A stretch of DNA of 64,000 nucleotides, taken from the NCBI GenBank assembly GCA_037447655.1, contig JBBHKE010002172.1:147209-211208 (forward strand), given 5' to 3'. The translations under genes and the position numbers were made by a program. Below the pieces are notes generated by a model. That model was not told where the DNA came from, made no database searches, and was given only the letters and a program-made list of their open reading frames with translations. Shown piece after piece: positions 12,391-26,505 of this stretch; position 1 is the first letter of the stretch, and each line of letters opens with the position of its first letter. The DNA is from Zygnema cylindricum. Its lineage: Eukaryota; Streptophyta; Zygnematophyceae; Zygnematales; Zygnemataceae.

Positions 12391-13686
12391 GTGTTGTGTA
12401 TCGGTAAGCATTTACCAATAACCGATATGGACCTTTTTCGGGTTCCCAGTAATCGATATACTGGTTCGATATATCGCTATCGGTCTTATCGCCCATAAAT
12501 AACCGATATTATCGGGTACTTATCGGCCATAACATCGATAACGATAACTATCGGCGATAAATGTACGGGCCGTACAGATAAATGTACGGGAAAACATATA
12601 AATGTACGGCATGTACACTCAGGTGTACGTCTTATTCCCCGGACGCGCAGAAAGTACAGTAGCCGCCATGACGTCTGTACGGTTTTGGTACGGATCCATA
12701 AACTTCATAGTTGAAATAACTCTATCACATAAATTAGCGTTCATTACTCTAATTGCTTTTTTTAGTTTTTGTACTCTAGTTTTTTCATTACTCTAATTAT
12801 GATTCGGGGTGTAGTGTTCTTAGCACCGATACCGGTTCACGGTGAAATGTTTTGTATCAGTAACTTTTTAACGATAGCCGATATGTACCTTTTTAAAACT
12901 TACCGATAATTGATATTTAGCAGTCTGTACTTCGTGGCAGAGGTCGCAAAAGTCAAAATTTTAGATAACCGAAACCAACCATTTTTTTTTTCTAAAATCT
13001 GAGTGCCCAACGCCCGACCGGGTTATGTCACGCTCCAAAATTGTTAACCGTTACCCGAAACGCGTTTACGAAAAAAAAAGTTAACCGAAACTCGATTTCT
13101 CGCGACTACTCGTACCCGCCCGTACCCGAATAAGTACAAAATCAGTGGTACATCTCCCTTATACCTTCCACGATACCAAGAGTACAAAGTCGATACCAAG
13201 AGTACAATGTACAATAATTTTGGATATTATTGACAGTATAAAACCTTCATTTTTTTCGTTTTTTGCTTACCCGACCGTAACCGATTTTTTATTTTCGTGA
13301 ATCACCCGCCTGAATCCGCCCGACCCCCAAATTTGGTAACTAAATCCGTTCCGGATCAGACGCGGGCGGTCAGGTAACGGTCAATTCCGGTTTCGGTTGA
13401 CCGTTTGCGGCCTCTGCTTCGTGGCCGTTACGTGTTCCGTACTGAAAGTGTTATACCCCAACATCGAAATTTTCTTCAAACCCTAGCCCCGTCTTCCCCC
13501 CCGCAGGGTGTATTGGTTATTGGTGGTTATCGGTTATCGGTGTCGATATATTGGCATTTGTCACAGATAATTGTCGCTAACCACATCTAGTCATATATAA
13601 ATTTATCGGCCCTCTTAACGATAACGGTAGCTGATATATCGATTGTCGAACTTATCGTCAATAAGAAATTCATCGATACACAACAC
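12391..13686. mobile_element. Family F element, copy F1
   Basis: It begins GTGTTGTGTATCGGTAA and ends with the inverse, ending in ATCGATACACAACAC. The interior is rich in ATCGGTTATCGG-type words and has no open frame of note. A segment at about 12820-12958 is a direct repeat of 12245-12385, just outside the left end, so the locus is rearranged or nested. Copy F2 is at 55892-57069. Confidence 0.6.
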
Positions 13687-13839
13687 CAACAAATGCAACT
13701 TTTGAAAAGATTTACGCAAAGATATGATACTTTTCTTTAAAATCAACCAGTGTGATGAAACCACTGTGTCCAAATGAGGTGATACGACGCGGAATGCTAA
13801 TTAGCGCAAATGTATGAATTGGGCTGACGCGATGTTAAG

Positions 13840-14003
13840 GGAGAGGGGGGGGGGGAGAAAAGAGGGAGGGAAGCAAGGGGGGAGGAGGGAGGGAGGAAAG
13901 GAGGGAAAGAGAGAGAGGGAGGGACAGAGGGAGGGAGGAAGAGAGGGGGAGAGGGGCACAATGAGGGAGGAAGAAGGGAGGGAGGGAGACAGAGGAGGGA
14001 GAG
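13840..14003. repeat. Purine-rich GGGAGG tract
   Basis: Low-complexity G/A-rich sequence on the plus strand. Open frames on both strands here are compositional artefacts. Confidence 0.85.
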
Positions 14004-17000
14004 CGATAAAGAGTGAATTGTTTTTCTTTTCGTCAAACTACATATATTGGCTCATGTTTACATGATAATTCTAATGTCGAAACGTGGTTTTCAAGCACAA
14101 AGTATAATCAAAAAGTGTGGACAAAGGTTTACAATGGTCGTTTTAAAGTTCATTTAGGAATGTTTATTGTTATAATATTGAAATTTGTTTTATTTTATCC
14201 ATTTATGGGATTTTGCAATTTTTCACATCTAACAAATTGGGGGTTTGATTGATAAAGTTGTGCGTTAAGCATAAATAAACATAGCAAACATGCATTGTTA
14301 TATGCGTTAAAAAAACATATTATACGATCTAAAACCAATTCAGTTTTGAGCAATATGTACCACTTATAAGGGTTAAGAAAAAAACAAATGGGTTTATTCT
14401 ATTACTTTTTGTTTAAGGGGGGGGGGAAACCGGCACCGAATCCATGTTGTTAACATGGGGTTGTGGATCACTTCGGACAGACAATGTGTGAAGACAATTT
14501 AAATCGACTACTTTTGTATACGGTGTAGGGATCCAATGAAATGCGATGTGATTATACATCGATGCTATGTTAAATCACACTCATATAACACAAAGTTTCA
14601 TAACATTTTCCGGAAAAAAGGCTTTTGCGTGGCTTCAAAATTGTAAAAAGGTAATTACTTATTTTCTAGTAATCACAACGGCATACGATCAAAAAACATG
14701 TGTTAAGTTTAAAGACATACAAGTTGGCCAATGAATGGGGGCGGAACAAACACAAGCTCAAAATTTCAACGACGCATTATCCGTAGGGACATCATCCGCT
14801 ACATTATCTCCATTGCAGTGGACATCAACTCTTTCGTGCCTATTCAAATCGCTATTGACATTCTACGATGCAATGGGTCTCATTGTGGTAACGCTACTAG
14901 AGATTCATGGTGTTTATCACTTAGAACGATAAAAAACCAATTATCCCACAACTCGCGATGGATATGATTACAGAGGGGGGGGAAACAAAAAAAACGTAAA
15001 AGAGTCAAGAGAAAACGGACGAAGTTTAAATTATTCAAGAAGACAACGCGAAGTAAAACAAATACCTACCTGATCAACAACTTAAGATGACTACCCACAA
15101 AGAGAAAAACCTACACTATGACTAACCACAACCCTAAAAATCTACGGTCCACAATGGCGAAGGCCAAAACATTAAAAACAAACGTATGTAAGAGCAAGAG
15201 AATTAATTATAGAATAGCATCCTACACTCTGTTAAAGTACACGGTGGCCCGCTCAATTTAATTGGGCAACGTTTTGATCCCCACCAAATTAAATATTTTG
15301 AAACCAAAATTTTGAGATTTTGAACCATATGAAATAGTTGAATTTGGCAAACCTATCACCTCAACCTATAAAACAAAGTATACAAATTGTGTGTGAAGTG
15401 TACAAATTAGAACACAAAGTTGTCGTTTAGTTTGAAATTTTATTATGCACATATTTGTTGGATGTTTACTTCAAAGTAGGATATCAAAATAACAATTATT
15501 TACCGTACTCAATAAAATCACGAAACACTAAAATTATGTATTATTTCTGCCGTTTTCCGTGAGTGATTTCCGTGAGTGAGCGAGCGCTACTGAGGTTTTT
15601 GAAACTCACAAATTACTGGTGGCTATTTTCAAAATTACATTGTCCGGTGTTAGTAGTAGTTTTGTGTATAGGTAAATGTATTATCGTGATAGTTTCAATA
15701 ATCGATAATATCGGTGATTGAACGACAAAAGGGCTTGATATGTGGCTTTGATACGAATCAATTTGTTATCGCCGATATCTATGTAGAAATATAATATTAG
15801 TATACCCTTGTAAGGACCCTTTCACCAGTAAATCGCAAAACAATTTTTGGATTTATGTTAAGTAGATCAACAAACTGTAATCGTGAAGCAAGGAGGATTG
15901 TTTTTATCCTCTTAAAACCGTTTGCTCCAGACGCTAAGCAACTTATAATGTAAGAAACATTACATATTTTTATATTTTTATCTTTTTTTGTCTTTTTTGT
16001 ATTCATCAAGACCTTATATGGGAGAGGTAACAAATCATAAATACCAATTAAATCCTCCAAAAGTCTTTAGAAGCCAAGCCATCTAGCGTTATATTTTTTA
16101 TCGACATATTAAGACGTCATATCATTAAAATGGCGTGGTAAACTTTCTTCCAATATATGAAATCGATATGTCAATTCTTCGCAGGTAAAACAAAATGTAC
16201 ATTCCGATTATCATTAAGAGGCTAACTATTTAATTTAATGCTAGGATACGTAGAAGCTCGTAATCCCCTTCTTTAAACAGTGTTGCTATTATTATTTTAG
16301 GTCGAAAAATTGTTGTGACCGAATTAGTGTTTTTAACTCTATCCAAGTTGGCGTTGTACATGCCTAAGCGTGGAATCATAAATTGCAGGTACATGGAACT
16401 ATTTAGGGTGAGACTATTTACAAACAAAATGTTGTTATGTACCGTTACTCGTATGTAACCGTACGATTGCATTTCTGTTCTGTGGTAAAGCACATTGGCA
16501 AACATATAATTGTTAAATGTAAATGAATATGCAGCGAACGTAATTCGCACAATGAGAAATTGTATATTTTGAACGGGATTCGATCAATTTTCTTGGTAAA
16601 GTAAACCTATTGTTTAGCATGTTTGTCCTGTTTGACTCTACACAATTTAAACAGTGCAGATATCAACCCATCTTTTTCGACTCCGGTTCAATTCCATGAA
16701 TTCCTCGCTGGCTACTCTCTCATTTTACAATTTATGGAATGTAAATATCAAACAAATTCCACTTTTGACAGGGTGACTTTTGAGGAATATCGTACATCAG
16801 TTGTACAGTAAACCTTCAATCGCTATTAGTGTTAATAACACTCATTCGGGACCCACAAAGTTTGACCCTCGAACTTAAAAATAGAGTTAGTATTTTATTC
16901 ACGTAAATATGGGTAATGTCGAATTTGCGTTAATAACTATACTATAGACAGTGGTTAAATATAGTGTACGAAATGTGTCAATCCGTACTAATATTGCTTG

Positions 17001-18417
17001 TTACTTGGTTCAATCGTACAGAGAGTGTAAAATTAAAGAGTTGACACTTGAAAGTGAGTGAATCGATACAGGAGCACTCAGATTTCATTCCCAGCGATAA
17101 AGACGGGGAAAATCAAGCGAACGTGCTCTCACATGCTCAATCGTCGACTAAGAACACAGCCTATACCAGCAATGTTGTAAGGAAAAATGTACCCAAATCA
17201 GAGTGGTGTGTGTAGAATTATTTTTTTCTTGGCAAACACCCAAATTAGATTTCATAAGACTAACTTTTGTTTTACATTAATTATTTCTTACCGCTCAAAG
17301 TAATTTAGAGTGTAGTTATACAACATGGCCAATCACAATCCGCACTGTTAGTGGGATACCGGAAACTCCTAGAAAAAAGTGTTAGTATGGAACGCATACA
17401 AGTAGTTAATTGGAGAATTTCTGAAAGATGCTAAACATGTGACACACATGTCAACAGTTGTTGGAGCGAACAGGTGAAGAACTGAAGAATCCACAGAAGA
17501 ATTCACACCAAATTTACTTGTACTTGTTGAAAGATACAAAAAGAGTCTTTACAGTTGATGACATCAATCTTGTTATACACTTCTTCTTTTAGTGCCTTAC
17601 AAAGTTGCAGCTTACAAATCTCCTGCAAAGCTTTTTCTGGGAACGAAGTATTAGCAGTATTTGAGCACAAATTCACTTCTCCTTAAAACGTGTTTCAATT
17701 CAAATCACCTTGGAAAAATCACCTTCAACTTTTGGTATTTCAGGGTGATTATCACCACCTACAAGGTCACCACCACCATCCGCATACATCAACATCCACA
17801 ATCCCTAATCCACCATTATTCACCATTTCCATCACCATCAGAAAATTCCAGTCAAAAACCAAGTCACTGAGTAATAGGAACAACATTATAATGAAGCACA
17901 TGTCAAAGATTAATTGCAAAGGTGGGACACTGCGTATTTTTAACAAAAACTATCAGGCTGAACAGGTCACAGCCATGAACAGTTCTTTCCAGTGCCGCGT
18001 CACAGTTTATTGCCGCAACGAATCTATTTGAGCTCGAGGTGTGAAATGGTCATTACACCTCTGAATTGCAACTAGAGCTGTTACGACTATATTCCCACCT
18101 TCATACACATGAGAGCAGATCCCTCTCTTACAAGTCCTAATTCCTCCAAAATAGCTATAAAAATATCTGGACACTACATCGCAATAATTTCTGCTTACAA
18201 GAAAGCCAAGTTTCATCCTCATCATGTCATGGTTTACGACATTTTAAATGTGCCAAAAAAACTTCAAAATTGTATACATAGATAACCACAAAGCCCTTTC
18301 TATTGTGAAGGTCAAACAAAACTATTCCCTAAGGGCCGAAATCTGCACAACAAAAATCACTAAATATTGGCAGGGAGAACTGACACAATCAGTTTTCTCA
18401 TCTAGCGTTGTTACCAG
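14004..18417. other. AT-rich intergenic stretch, no gene recognised
   Basis: I see no conserved protein in any frame. A family A-like terminus (TCAATCGCTATTAGTG) begins near 16813, followed at about 17090-17160 by the block shared with 11929-11992 and 57606-57665. The region left of 18418 could hold a missing last exon of the eEF3 gene, but I found no Lys-rich exon there. Confidence 0.5.
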
Positions 18418-21400
18418 TCACATCACGTTCAAAAGTTGGACATACACAGTCCTTATTTGCAGTGTTGGCTCGACCCCAACCATCCATTGTTCATTACAAA
18501 GTGTGTCTAAAAATTCCTTGTTATGTGAGATAATGAGAACCGCACCGCCGAAGTCTTTAATTCCACCAGCCAGCGCCCCCAACGAGTCACGATCCAGAAA
18601 ATTGGTTGGTTCATCCAGAACTATCATGTGAGGATTACTCCACATAGCAGCCGCTAACACCACCTTCACCTTCTGACCTCCTGCAACACAAGAAAGTAGG
18701 TTCCATTTTCCAAAATAAATTAATTGCCAACAATTGTGAACACCTTCACAACCAAGGTCAGGGCGTAAACTAAAACTAAATAGAAAAACCCAATTCTATA
18801 CTTACAGCAAGGATGATGCACATCCAATTCTAAAAATGGAAACATTCCAATCCTGTAACTTCATCACTCCCCAGTTCAGGGACAAAAGAGTCAAGATTTA
18901 CACCTGATAAATTTTTAATTTGTCCATATGTTCCAAACTCAGCATCTAGACCGAAGTCATCGAAGTGGGTCTGTACTCCAGCAATGGTACATGGTCGCGA
19001 GTAGAGTCCAAGACGAGCGACCTCCTTCGAGTCAATCTCATGGACTAGCTTAACAAAGCCCATGTCCTCCAACAGCTCCCGCGATAACCAAGTGTTGAAA
19101 ACTTCTTTCATTCCAACCCACTGAACCCTCCCAAACATGAAATCAGACATCATATCACTACCAATATTTATGAATTCAGGGTGGAAAAAGACAGGGCAAA
19201 TGACAGCCAAAAATGCGTGAAAAATAAAAACTCACCTTGACCTCGTACTCATAGGACTTCTTTGATTTGCGGCGACCGCCTAAGCGTTCGACCTGCTTCC
19301 GTGAGCCATTGTGCATAATAAGCTCTTCCATCTTCTTCTCTTCATCTTTAGAAATTTTTCGATTCACCTGAAACACAATACCTAAATCAGTCCACATTCA
19401 CACTGGCCAGCCATCAAAAAGGTTTTTCACTTTTCTTCAGTCGATCAACCAAATATTCAAAACTAACATCCTACCTCTTACACCTAATCGTCCATGCAAC
19501 AAACCTAAGCATATCTCCCAAATAAACTGGCATAAATTTAAGATTTGCAAAGACCTTCAAGTTTCCAGATGAGCTCACCTTGTTCATCTCTTCCCGATCC
19601 TCTCCTCTGTCAAACCGCCACCGAATGTACTCATTTGGACTCTTCTCCAGATGCTGTTCTACGTGATGGAAGGCATGCTGAGCCACATATGCAATACCCA
19701 AATTGGGATGCTTCCATACAAGCCCACTACTTGCTTTCAATTCTCCGGTAATAATCTTAATGAGCGTAGATTTTCCAGCTCCATTGGCCCCTAATACAGC
19801 AACCCGGCTGCCCAATCCACACTGGACGTTAACATCAACTAGTTGTGGCTTTTCACATCCAGGATACGTTACACACACATTTGTCAACTTGAGAATTGGC
19901 GATTCCTTCCTCTTGATACCCTCTAAAAACCCTGGTTCTGGTAGCTTATACTTGAAGGGTGAAGCTGAGAGGTCATAATACACTTGGCCTGCGGGATTCA
20001 CCTGCATTGATAGAAGCATGGCCAACGTCAGCAAAAAAGGTGAACAAAAGTTGGAAAATAAAAAAACTGAACCAGAAGTGTAAAAGAACACTCACAAGAC
20101 ACAACGGGAGAAGAAATGCCTATACCAAACTGCTTTATGTCGACCAGAAACATCAGCTTGTTAGAAGCAGAAGCACCACATGTTTGTCAGCAACGCAGGG
20201 GTAACTAGTTTCCCAGTAAGAATAAGACATCCGGGGTAACGACTGTAAGCTTTATCCAAAGCATCCAACAATATTTTTTTATCAACTAGTGTGCTACTAA
20301 CAATTAAGTAGCTGTATACACACCTTGACAAAGGCAGCCAGATTTCCCTTGTAATGCTTCAGTTTTCGTTTCTCATAGTGGATAATGTCAGTGCAGACAT
20401 TGTCAAGGAACCCGGAGTCATGAGACACCATCATACACGAGACGCCTTTAAGAGTAGTAAGATACTTCTCCAGCCACGCCACATTTGTTACATCCAAATG
20501 ATTTGTCGGCTCATCTGTTACCACCCATATTCACAAAAGCAAAACTTATCCATCAAAAACAACATTGCAAAAACAAAGACATACAGAAACGGACCACCCA
20601 GCATACGAAAACAAAGGGTGTTCATGGAACATAGGAAGGTCTAACAGAACAAACTTAGGACCTGATAAACTAAATTAAATGAAGCAGCTCAACAAAAGCG
20701 TAAACGCGCAAGAGATGAGACCAGGGATGAGAAACACCATTCACACTGCGACAGATATAAAAAAACCAGACTATTTGAATCAAATTAAGGCCACAACCTC
20801 CTACAAAAAACCCCATCATCACGGACAGGCATATACTGGTATTAGAGCCCATACCCAGCAAAAGAATGTCGGCCCCAAAAAGCTGTGCACGAACAAGTGA
20901 CAACTTCATCTTCCATCCACCTGACAAAGAGGATATGGGCGTGCTAAGCATAACATCTGTGAACCCAACAGCCTTCAGCAATTCTGCAATCTTGGTTTCA
21001 TCTTTCTCAACCACCACGTCATCTTTAAGGAGGAGTTCCACTGGGTTGAAATCAACTAGTGAAGAATCTAGGTCATGTTCAACATAGATGGTTTTCAGCA
21101 CTTCTGGAGGTGGGAATCCGTCCAATTTGCCATTTGCAATAGCTCTCATCAAAGTTGACTTTCCCGCACCATTGTGACCACATAGGCCATATCTACGGCC
21201 ACGCTTCAGATGTAAACGCGTGTTGTTTAGAAGAATTTTACCACCATACCCTAGAGAGAATTCGCAATTGCACAAATCCTCTCCCTCGTCATCATCGTCA
21301 AACACTTGGTCACTCTCACGACAAGACTCCACAATGCGTGAAAGGAAATTTTTGCATACTGTCTCGGAATCCTCACCCCAGGGAGCAAGGAAAGGTTCCA

Positions 21401-24400
21401 AGTATGGGGTAACACATTTGTTCCACTCTGCAAAAAAAAACACAAAGGTGAAAATAATTTAAATGAGAAAAGGTAAACAAAACTCGAGCTGCCTCAAAAT
21501 TGTCAGTTCAAACCTCTCAATGCATGGCCCTCCCGTTATACAAAAAAGAGCCAACAATGAACAAGACCTTTCCATAATATTGCCATGTGTAAGCAAAACA
21601 ATAAATCCCATAAACTGTAAAAAAGGTTTACTCTCTGATTGATAACTATTTCAGTGACCCTTTCCTGTCCATCTAGGTTAATGAAAATCAAATCCATTGA
21701 ATGCACAAAAAATGGCAGATTCCCAATTACTGAATATCCAACGATTTCATCCAGTCTACTCTCAATGAAATTCTTATTCTTGAACCTAACATTTGCCTAA
21801 AGACATATCTACACAAAGTTTTCCAAAACACCTTAAACTAAGAGGGGAAAAAAAACCCAATGTCAGTTCACAAAATTGGTCAGCTTCAAGAAGTACTAAA
21901 TGACTTTCCCATGTCCAAGACAGCAAAGCCCCATTAGATCTTGCACAAAAAATGGCACCTCTTCCATTACAGATCCCAACATCATAAACAGCCGACGACC
22001 TCACGCAGTCCAGTTTCAATATCAGTCTCGATATAATTCTTAGGCTTGATCCTATCGTTTCTTTTTAAAAAAAGCCCTAAAGAAATATCAAAACAGAAGC
22101 TTTCCAAATCCAGCTTAAACTGAAAAGGTGAAAGGCGTCCATGTCCTACCTTGGCAAAATTGGCCAACTTCACCCTGTACTGAATGACTTTCACACAAAC
22201 AAAAGACGATGACATTAGGTCTCACCTTCAATTTCAAAACATTTGCTGACGATGAGAGTTGAGCACATTCTGGCCACATAGTCCAGCGTTTGGCCAAACA
22301 AAACCCCATCTGCTTCCTCCCTAGCATTAGACGCGATGACGCTTTTCAGGACTGATAGAACCACTGCTCGATCTGCCTTCTTCTCTAATTCCTTGTCATC
22401 AGAACCATCCACATCTGCTTGCATGTTCTTGAGAGCTTTCACAACCTTTGAACCTGTAGCTCTACATTCTGGATCAGCCACTTCCTCGCTCACACGCTCC
22501 ACACCAGGCAGTAGCTGTGGAATAAAGGGCGCAGCTTCTGCTGGGTCATCAACAAGACGAGTCATGTTATCTATTACTACAACTGTTCGCCTTTTCACAA
22601 TTGTGGCTCTTTCTTTCATTCCGCGAACAAGAAGGGGAACCATCATGGAAAGGGCAGGTGCCTGGACAGCCTGCACAAAGGTGATTCCCGATAGTTTGTA
22701 GATGCAATCTGGTACTTGTGTTGGCTTCACAATACAGTCGACCAACTCAGGGACAAACTCTTCTATGTCTCGATTTCCGATGACACTTGCCACTTTTGAC
22801 ATTGCCGCATGCGCAGCTTTCATAACTTGCTCCTTCCCATCAACCATGTATCCAGACAATAATGGGACAATTTCCGGCATACAACGAGCCACCTGCCGGG
22901 GACCTGTCCTAACTAACTGAACCAGTAAATTGATGCTCCCTTCCTGAGTCTTCCAACTCTTTTTGTGGTTGATGCCATCGAAAATTACTGTCGGCCGTCA
23001 AAAGAAATGATACAAAACGGCAACATTCATAAGAAGTGTCAGGATATTTTCAAGTAGGTAAAGAAAAAAAAAAGACGAATAAGACAGATGAGTGGCAGCA
23101 TCAAGGTCATGACAGCGTTGCTATTGAGATTTTGAAGGCATAACAAACGAGCACAAATGGTACAGTATCCCTCAATCGTGATCTGGTCGTCAAACCATAA
23201 GACCTAGCCTTTCCACAAATCGGCATGCAAGTCAGGTAATAACAAAAACACAGTATCCATCCCTACTATCAAAGATTAAAGAAAAAAAAAAGATGCAAGT
23301 CAAATCTACAAAGACCAGAGGTCGGATGACAGATCCACATGTAAACGATTTAATTATAAACACAGACTTTACAAGCAGGAACAGAATCACGCGACCAAAA
23401 ACAAGTCCAAATTCTTTGGGCGTAAATAACATTTGGAACACCATACTGACCTGGCAGAACGCTCTTGATTGCATGGGGACACAAAATCCTCATTAGTGCT
23501 TTTGCAGCATTCTCGGCAGCTAATTTTACCGGCACCACTTTGTCTCCTATTCGTTCAAGGACAATAGGAAGCAACTGTGCCATATGCGGCTCACAAGCCT
23601 GCCCTAGCTGTTCACAAAGGTTCATGTAAAGGACAAGAGCCCCTTCTCGCCCTAAGGGATCCTTCTGATCATCCATCGCCAACTTCATGCTATCAAGTAA
23701 ATCATAGGTCTGCACATACAGCAAAAAAAGCAGGGGACCACAAGCATAAATCAACTGCTAACAGGCATCAAATAAGAACTAGCATACCTTTGGGTATCAC
23801 ATGTAGAAACATATGAGACTGCCATATGAGGTAGTTAAAACCTTGCAACTTCTGCACCTGTAACTTTATGCATGTAATTATAAAACCAAATACCATCATT
23901 GGCTGAGATGTGAAGCAAGGCAGATACTATCAAATAATTGGTGCATCTATCTTCCTTATGGTGACCTTGTAGGCCACCAATCCACAATCCCAGAAATCGT
24001 TTCTTAACATCAAACAGTTGTTATATGAAGCACAATAGCAAACTTCTTACACACAAACAGCAGTGTAAGATTCGTACAAACCCTGACTAAAAAATCAAAA
24101 AAATGAGCGACAGAGGGAGGATAAAATACTATTTTTATCTGCTTGAATTCAGTAGCCTAAAATAGGATTGCACACGGTAATCTCTCAACATGAGGTTTAT
24201 TAAAAAACTGGTACAACAGAAATAATCTGAGACACCGTTAATGACATCGTTTGAGAAAAACAAGATACTGCAATGAAGAAAAACAAACCACACAGACAGA
24301 ACACTTTACTTGAGAAACTAGACAACATTAAAGAGAGTCTAAAATATAAGCATGACAGATACACGTCTTCAAGCATGATTAACAGGACTCACCTGTAAAG

Positions 24401-24527
24401 AAGTCACACCGGCGGCTTTCACAGCAGCAGCCAACTCCATGGCCGCCGCTTTTCGGTCTGGAAGTGAACTCGCCGTGATTAAACCTTGCCATAAAGAGCT
24501 CACCTTACCGCCGGCGTCGACCGCCAT
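18418..24527 (-). CDS. EEF3: Translation elongation factor 3 (ABCF-type ATPase)
   Basis: Nine exons join in phase: 24527-24393, 23709-23451, 22987-22226, 21427-20855, 20514-20324, 20001-19579, 19367-19236, 19120-18904, 18680-18418, giving about 984 residues. eEF3 is a ribosome-bound ATPase that helps release E-site tRNA during elongation. Residues 46-385 are HEAT-like repeats. ABC1 (about 400-640) has Walker [10 protein letters not shown], signature LSGGWKMKL and Walker [16 protein letters not shown]2 (about 660-970) has GANGAGKST, the chromodomain-like insert ([19 protein letters not shown]), signature [21 protein letters not shown] and the SHN switch. All catalytic motifs are intact. Several Walker residues span exon joins and are restored exactly by splicing. 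The last exon is read to the first stop, which gives a short non-conserved tail (VEPTLQIRT...) and lacks the usual Lys-rich C-terminus; a further exon may be missed. Fungal eEF3 is about 1,045 residues. Confidence 0.93.
21700..22195. repeat. Diverged tandem duplication inside an eEF3 intron
   Basis: Within the intron between exons 3 and 4, about 21700-21915 and 21945-22195 align as direct repeats. Both run through GCACAAAAAATGGCA, a CAGTC...TCAAT...T-TTCTTA..CTTGA stretch, an AAAG...TTTCCAAA...TTAAACT block and AAAATTGG(T/C)CA...GTACT-AATGACTTTC. They are non-coding and clearly diverged. Confidence 0.65.
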
Positions 24528-24543
24528 AGCGGTGTCTTTTCAA

Positions 24544-24552
24544 AAACCCTAA
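24544..24552. promoter_or_regulatory. Telo-box (AAACCCTAA) just upstream of the eEF3 start
   Basis: AAACCCTAA lies 17 bases upstream of the eEF3 ATG (24527). In plants this motif is typical of promoters and leaders of translation-machinery genes such as eEF1A. The match is exact, but a 9-mer can occur by chance. Confidence 0.35.
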
Positions 24553-26505
24553 CAGGATACAAGAAGGTTTCAGCAGCAAAAACAATAACCTTTCAACTGG
24601 TACAAAGCCCTGACCTCCTGAGAGGAGAGGCAGCTGTACAATGGAAGAACCGCCTGAAAAGAAACACAAATGAGTGACTAGTACTCGAGCAAGAGTATTT
24701 CTAAGCTAACGCGAAGTCTACGCCCGTGTACCAAACCTTTTCGCACGGCTCTAATCGTACGACGAACCACAGCGATGCACGCTTCGTGCGACGAGATCGA
24801 GGGACGCCGAGCGAAAGGAGGAGGAGCGCCGCCGAATTGCGGGAATACGCGGTGGTTGCATCGAGCGCTAGCGGCGGCCAGAGGCCGGCCACATTCGCAC
24901 GTGCCAGCCGTCAAACTACTGCTGTCCATGTACCGAGATCGGAAAAACAAAAAGTGCTGACTTTGCAATAAAGAGTCGTATTCTGTGCTTAATGAGAAGA
25001 TCGAGTGGAAGTACAGTCCTATCACAACGGAAAATTACCTAAAATAGAGATGATAATACTACTGTAACTGTTTGTTCTCAGCACTAATTTGGTAAGCGGT
25101 CGGAAATCATCCACGCTAGCTGGATCTAAAGTAGTATTGGTAACACAAAATAAACCCTACAATTTTCTTAGTGCTAATTACTGTGGCACTCACCAGTTCG
25201 GTTCAGTTTCATTTTGGGCCGAATTGAACTAAACGGTTTTAAACCGGAGGTTTCATAGAGATTTCACGCCTAACGGACTATTTTAGGAGTATCCTTTTTT
25301 TGTGTTTCTTTCCAAAAACTACAGTACAGTACAGTACACGCGTAATGAAGGGACAAGGCCGCCAGATTCTTCGCGATTTCTGTAAACTACGCCACTTTTC
25401 GCCTGATGGAACGTCACCCTCAGCCGATCATTGATCTTCTTCACAGTCTATTATTATTATTATATTCTTTTTGACAGTCGTCGGCTTTTCGGAAAAAGTT
25501 GCTTCATGACCCGAAACAGTCATTTTGTGAGTCAAATAAAATTGAATATCCGTATATCCGTACATGAATTGTTCAGTTTGATGGAACCGAAACCAAACAG
25601 TTTTTAAGATCGCTCGAACCAAACCAAAACCGGGTTCCAAACAAACAAACCGAACCGCCAGGAAACCGGTTTGGTTCCATTCAATTTGGTTTTTTCCCGA
25701 ACCGCGCCGAGTGGCTTGCGCTAATAGCGATTCATCGTTTCCTGTAAAATTATTTATAAATTCTTATTAATTACTGGCACTACAGTACATTATGTTTTCC
25801 GACTTGGGATGAAGAAAGTACATTCGAATTGGTGCTGCGATGTGGGATGTACGGTACTGTACTGTACTGTACTATCGCGCCCTATGTTCGTCAAAATAAT
25901 GAAATATGTTGAAGTACCTTGACTCTATATCAAAAGGTGAATATTGGGCGGATACTGGATCCTGGAACATTAATAGATTACCAGGTGAGAACTGGCAAGA
26001 GTATATTTCTCTCTTGGCAAATACTAAACTACAACCATAGACCTTTTAGGTGCCCTGCGAGCATATTCGACGGATGTACGGACAGAAAAGGTGCAATTTG
26101 TACCGGGAAAGGAGAATATTCTCTTTTCTATACGTGTATGTATGTACGAAACGGTCCAGTCCAGCGGACTCAAACAGTGAGGTACAGTACAGTACTCTAC
26201 ACCGTCAATCGCTATTAGAGTATATAACGCCAATTCGGTGCCCTTTTTTCAAAAAAAAAAACCCGAAATACAATCCATAATTTTATTTTTTCCATTATTC
26301 TAATTAGGTTTTTTTTTCAATTAACATACGTCGGACAACTGTATGCCGCACACGCTTCGCTGAGAGAAATTGACAGGAATATTCAGACAATATGACACGT
26401 ATTAGAGGCCACTCCCTTCCATGTCGACACGTGGAAGCAGAATCAGAAACTGCAACTTCACCACGTTACAGTACACCGTGAGTCGCTATTGGAGTAAAGG
26501 AATAA
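24553..26505. other. Upstream region of eEF3 and intergenic repeats
   Basis: 24700-24930 is comparatively GC/CpG-rich and may be promoter or 5' leader; open frames there match nothing I recognise. Short CAGTA/TACTG arrays occur at 25322-25337 and 25855-25872. Family A-type termini CACCGTSARTCGC start at 26200 and 26474 in the same orientation, and a right-hand type terminus ends near 25738. No gene is seen. Confidence 0.5.

Noticed and set aside
13797-14065. Open frames on both strands (Gly/Arg/Glu-rich and Pro/Ser-rich)
   Set aside because: Produced by the GGGAGG purine tract.
18007-18225. Minus frame considered as the missing last eEF3 exon
   Set aside because: Not Lys-rich, no similarity to eEF3 tails, and no acceptor in the needed phase.
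24678-25025. 115-codon minus frame upstream of eEF3
   Set aside because: No recognisable homology and no splice link to eEF3 that extends it; likely leader/promoter sequence.
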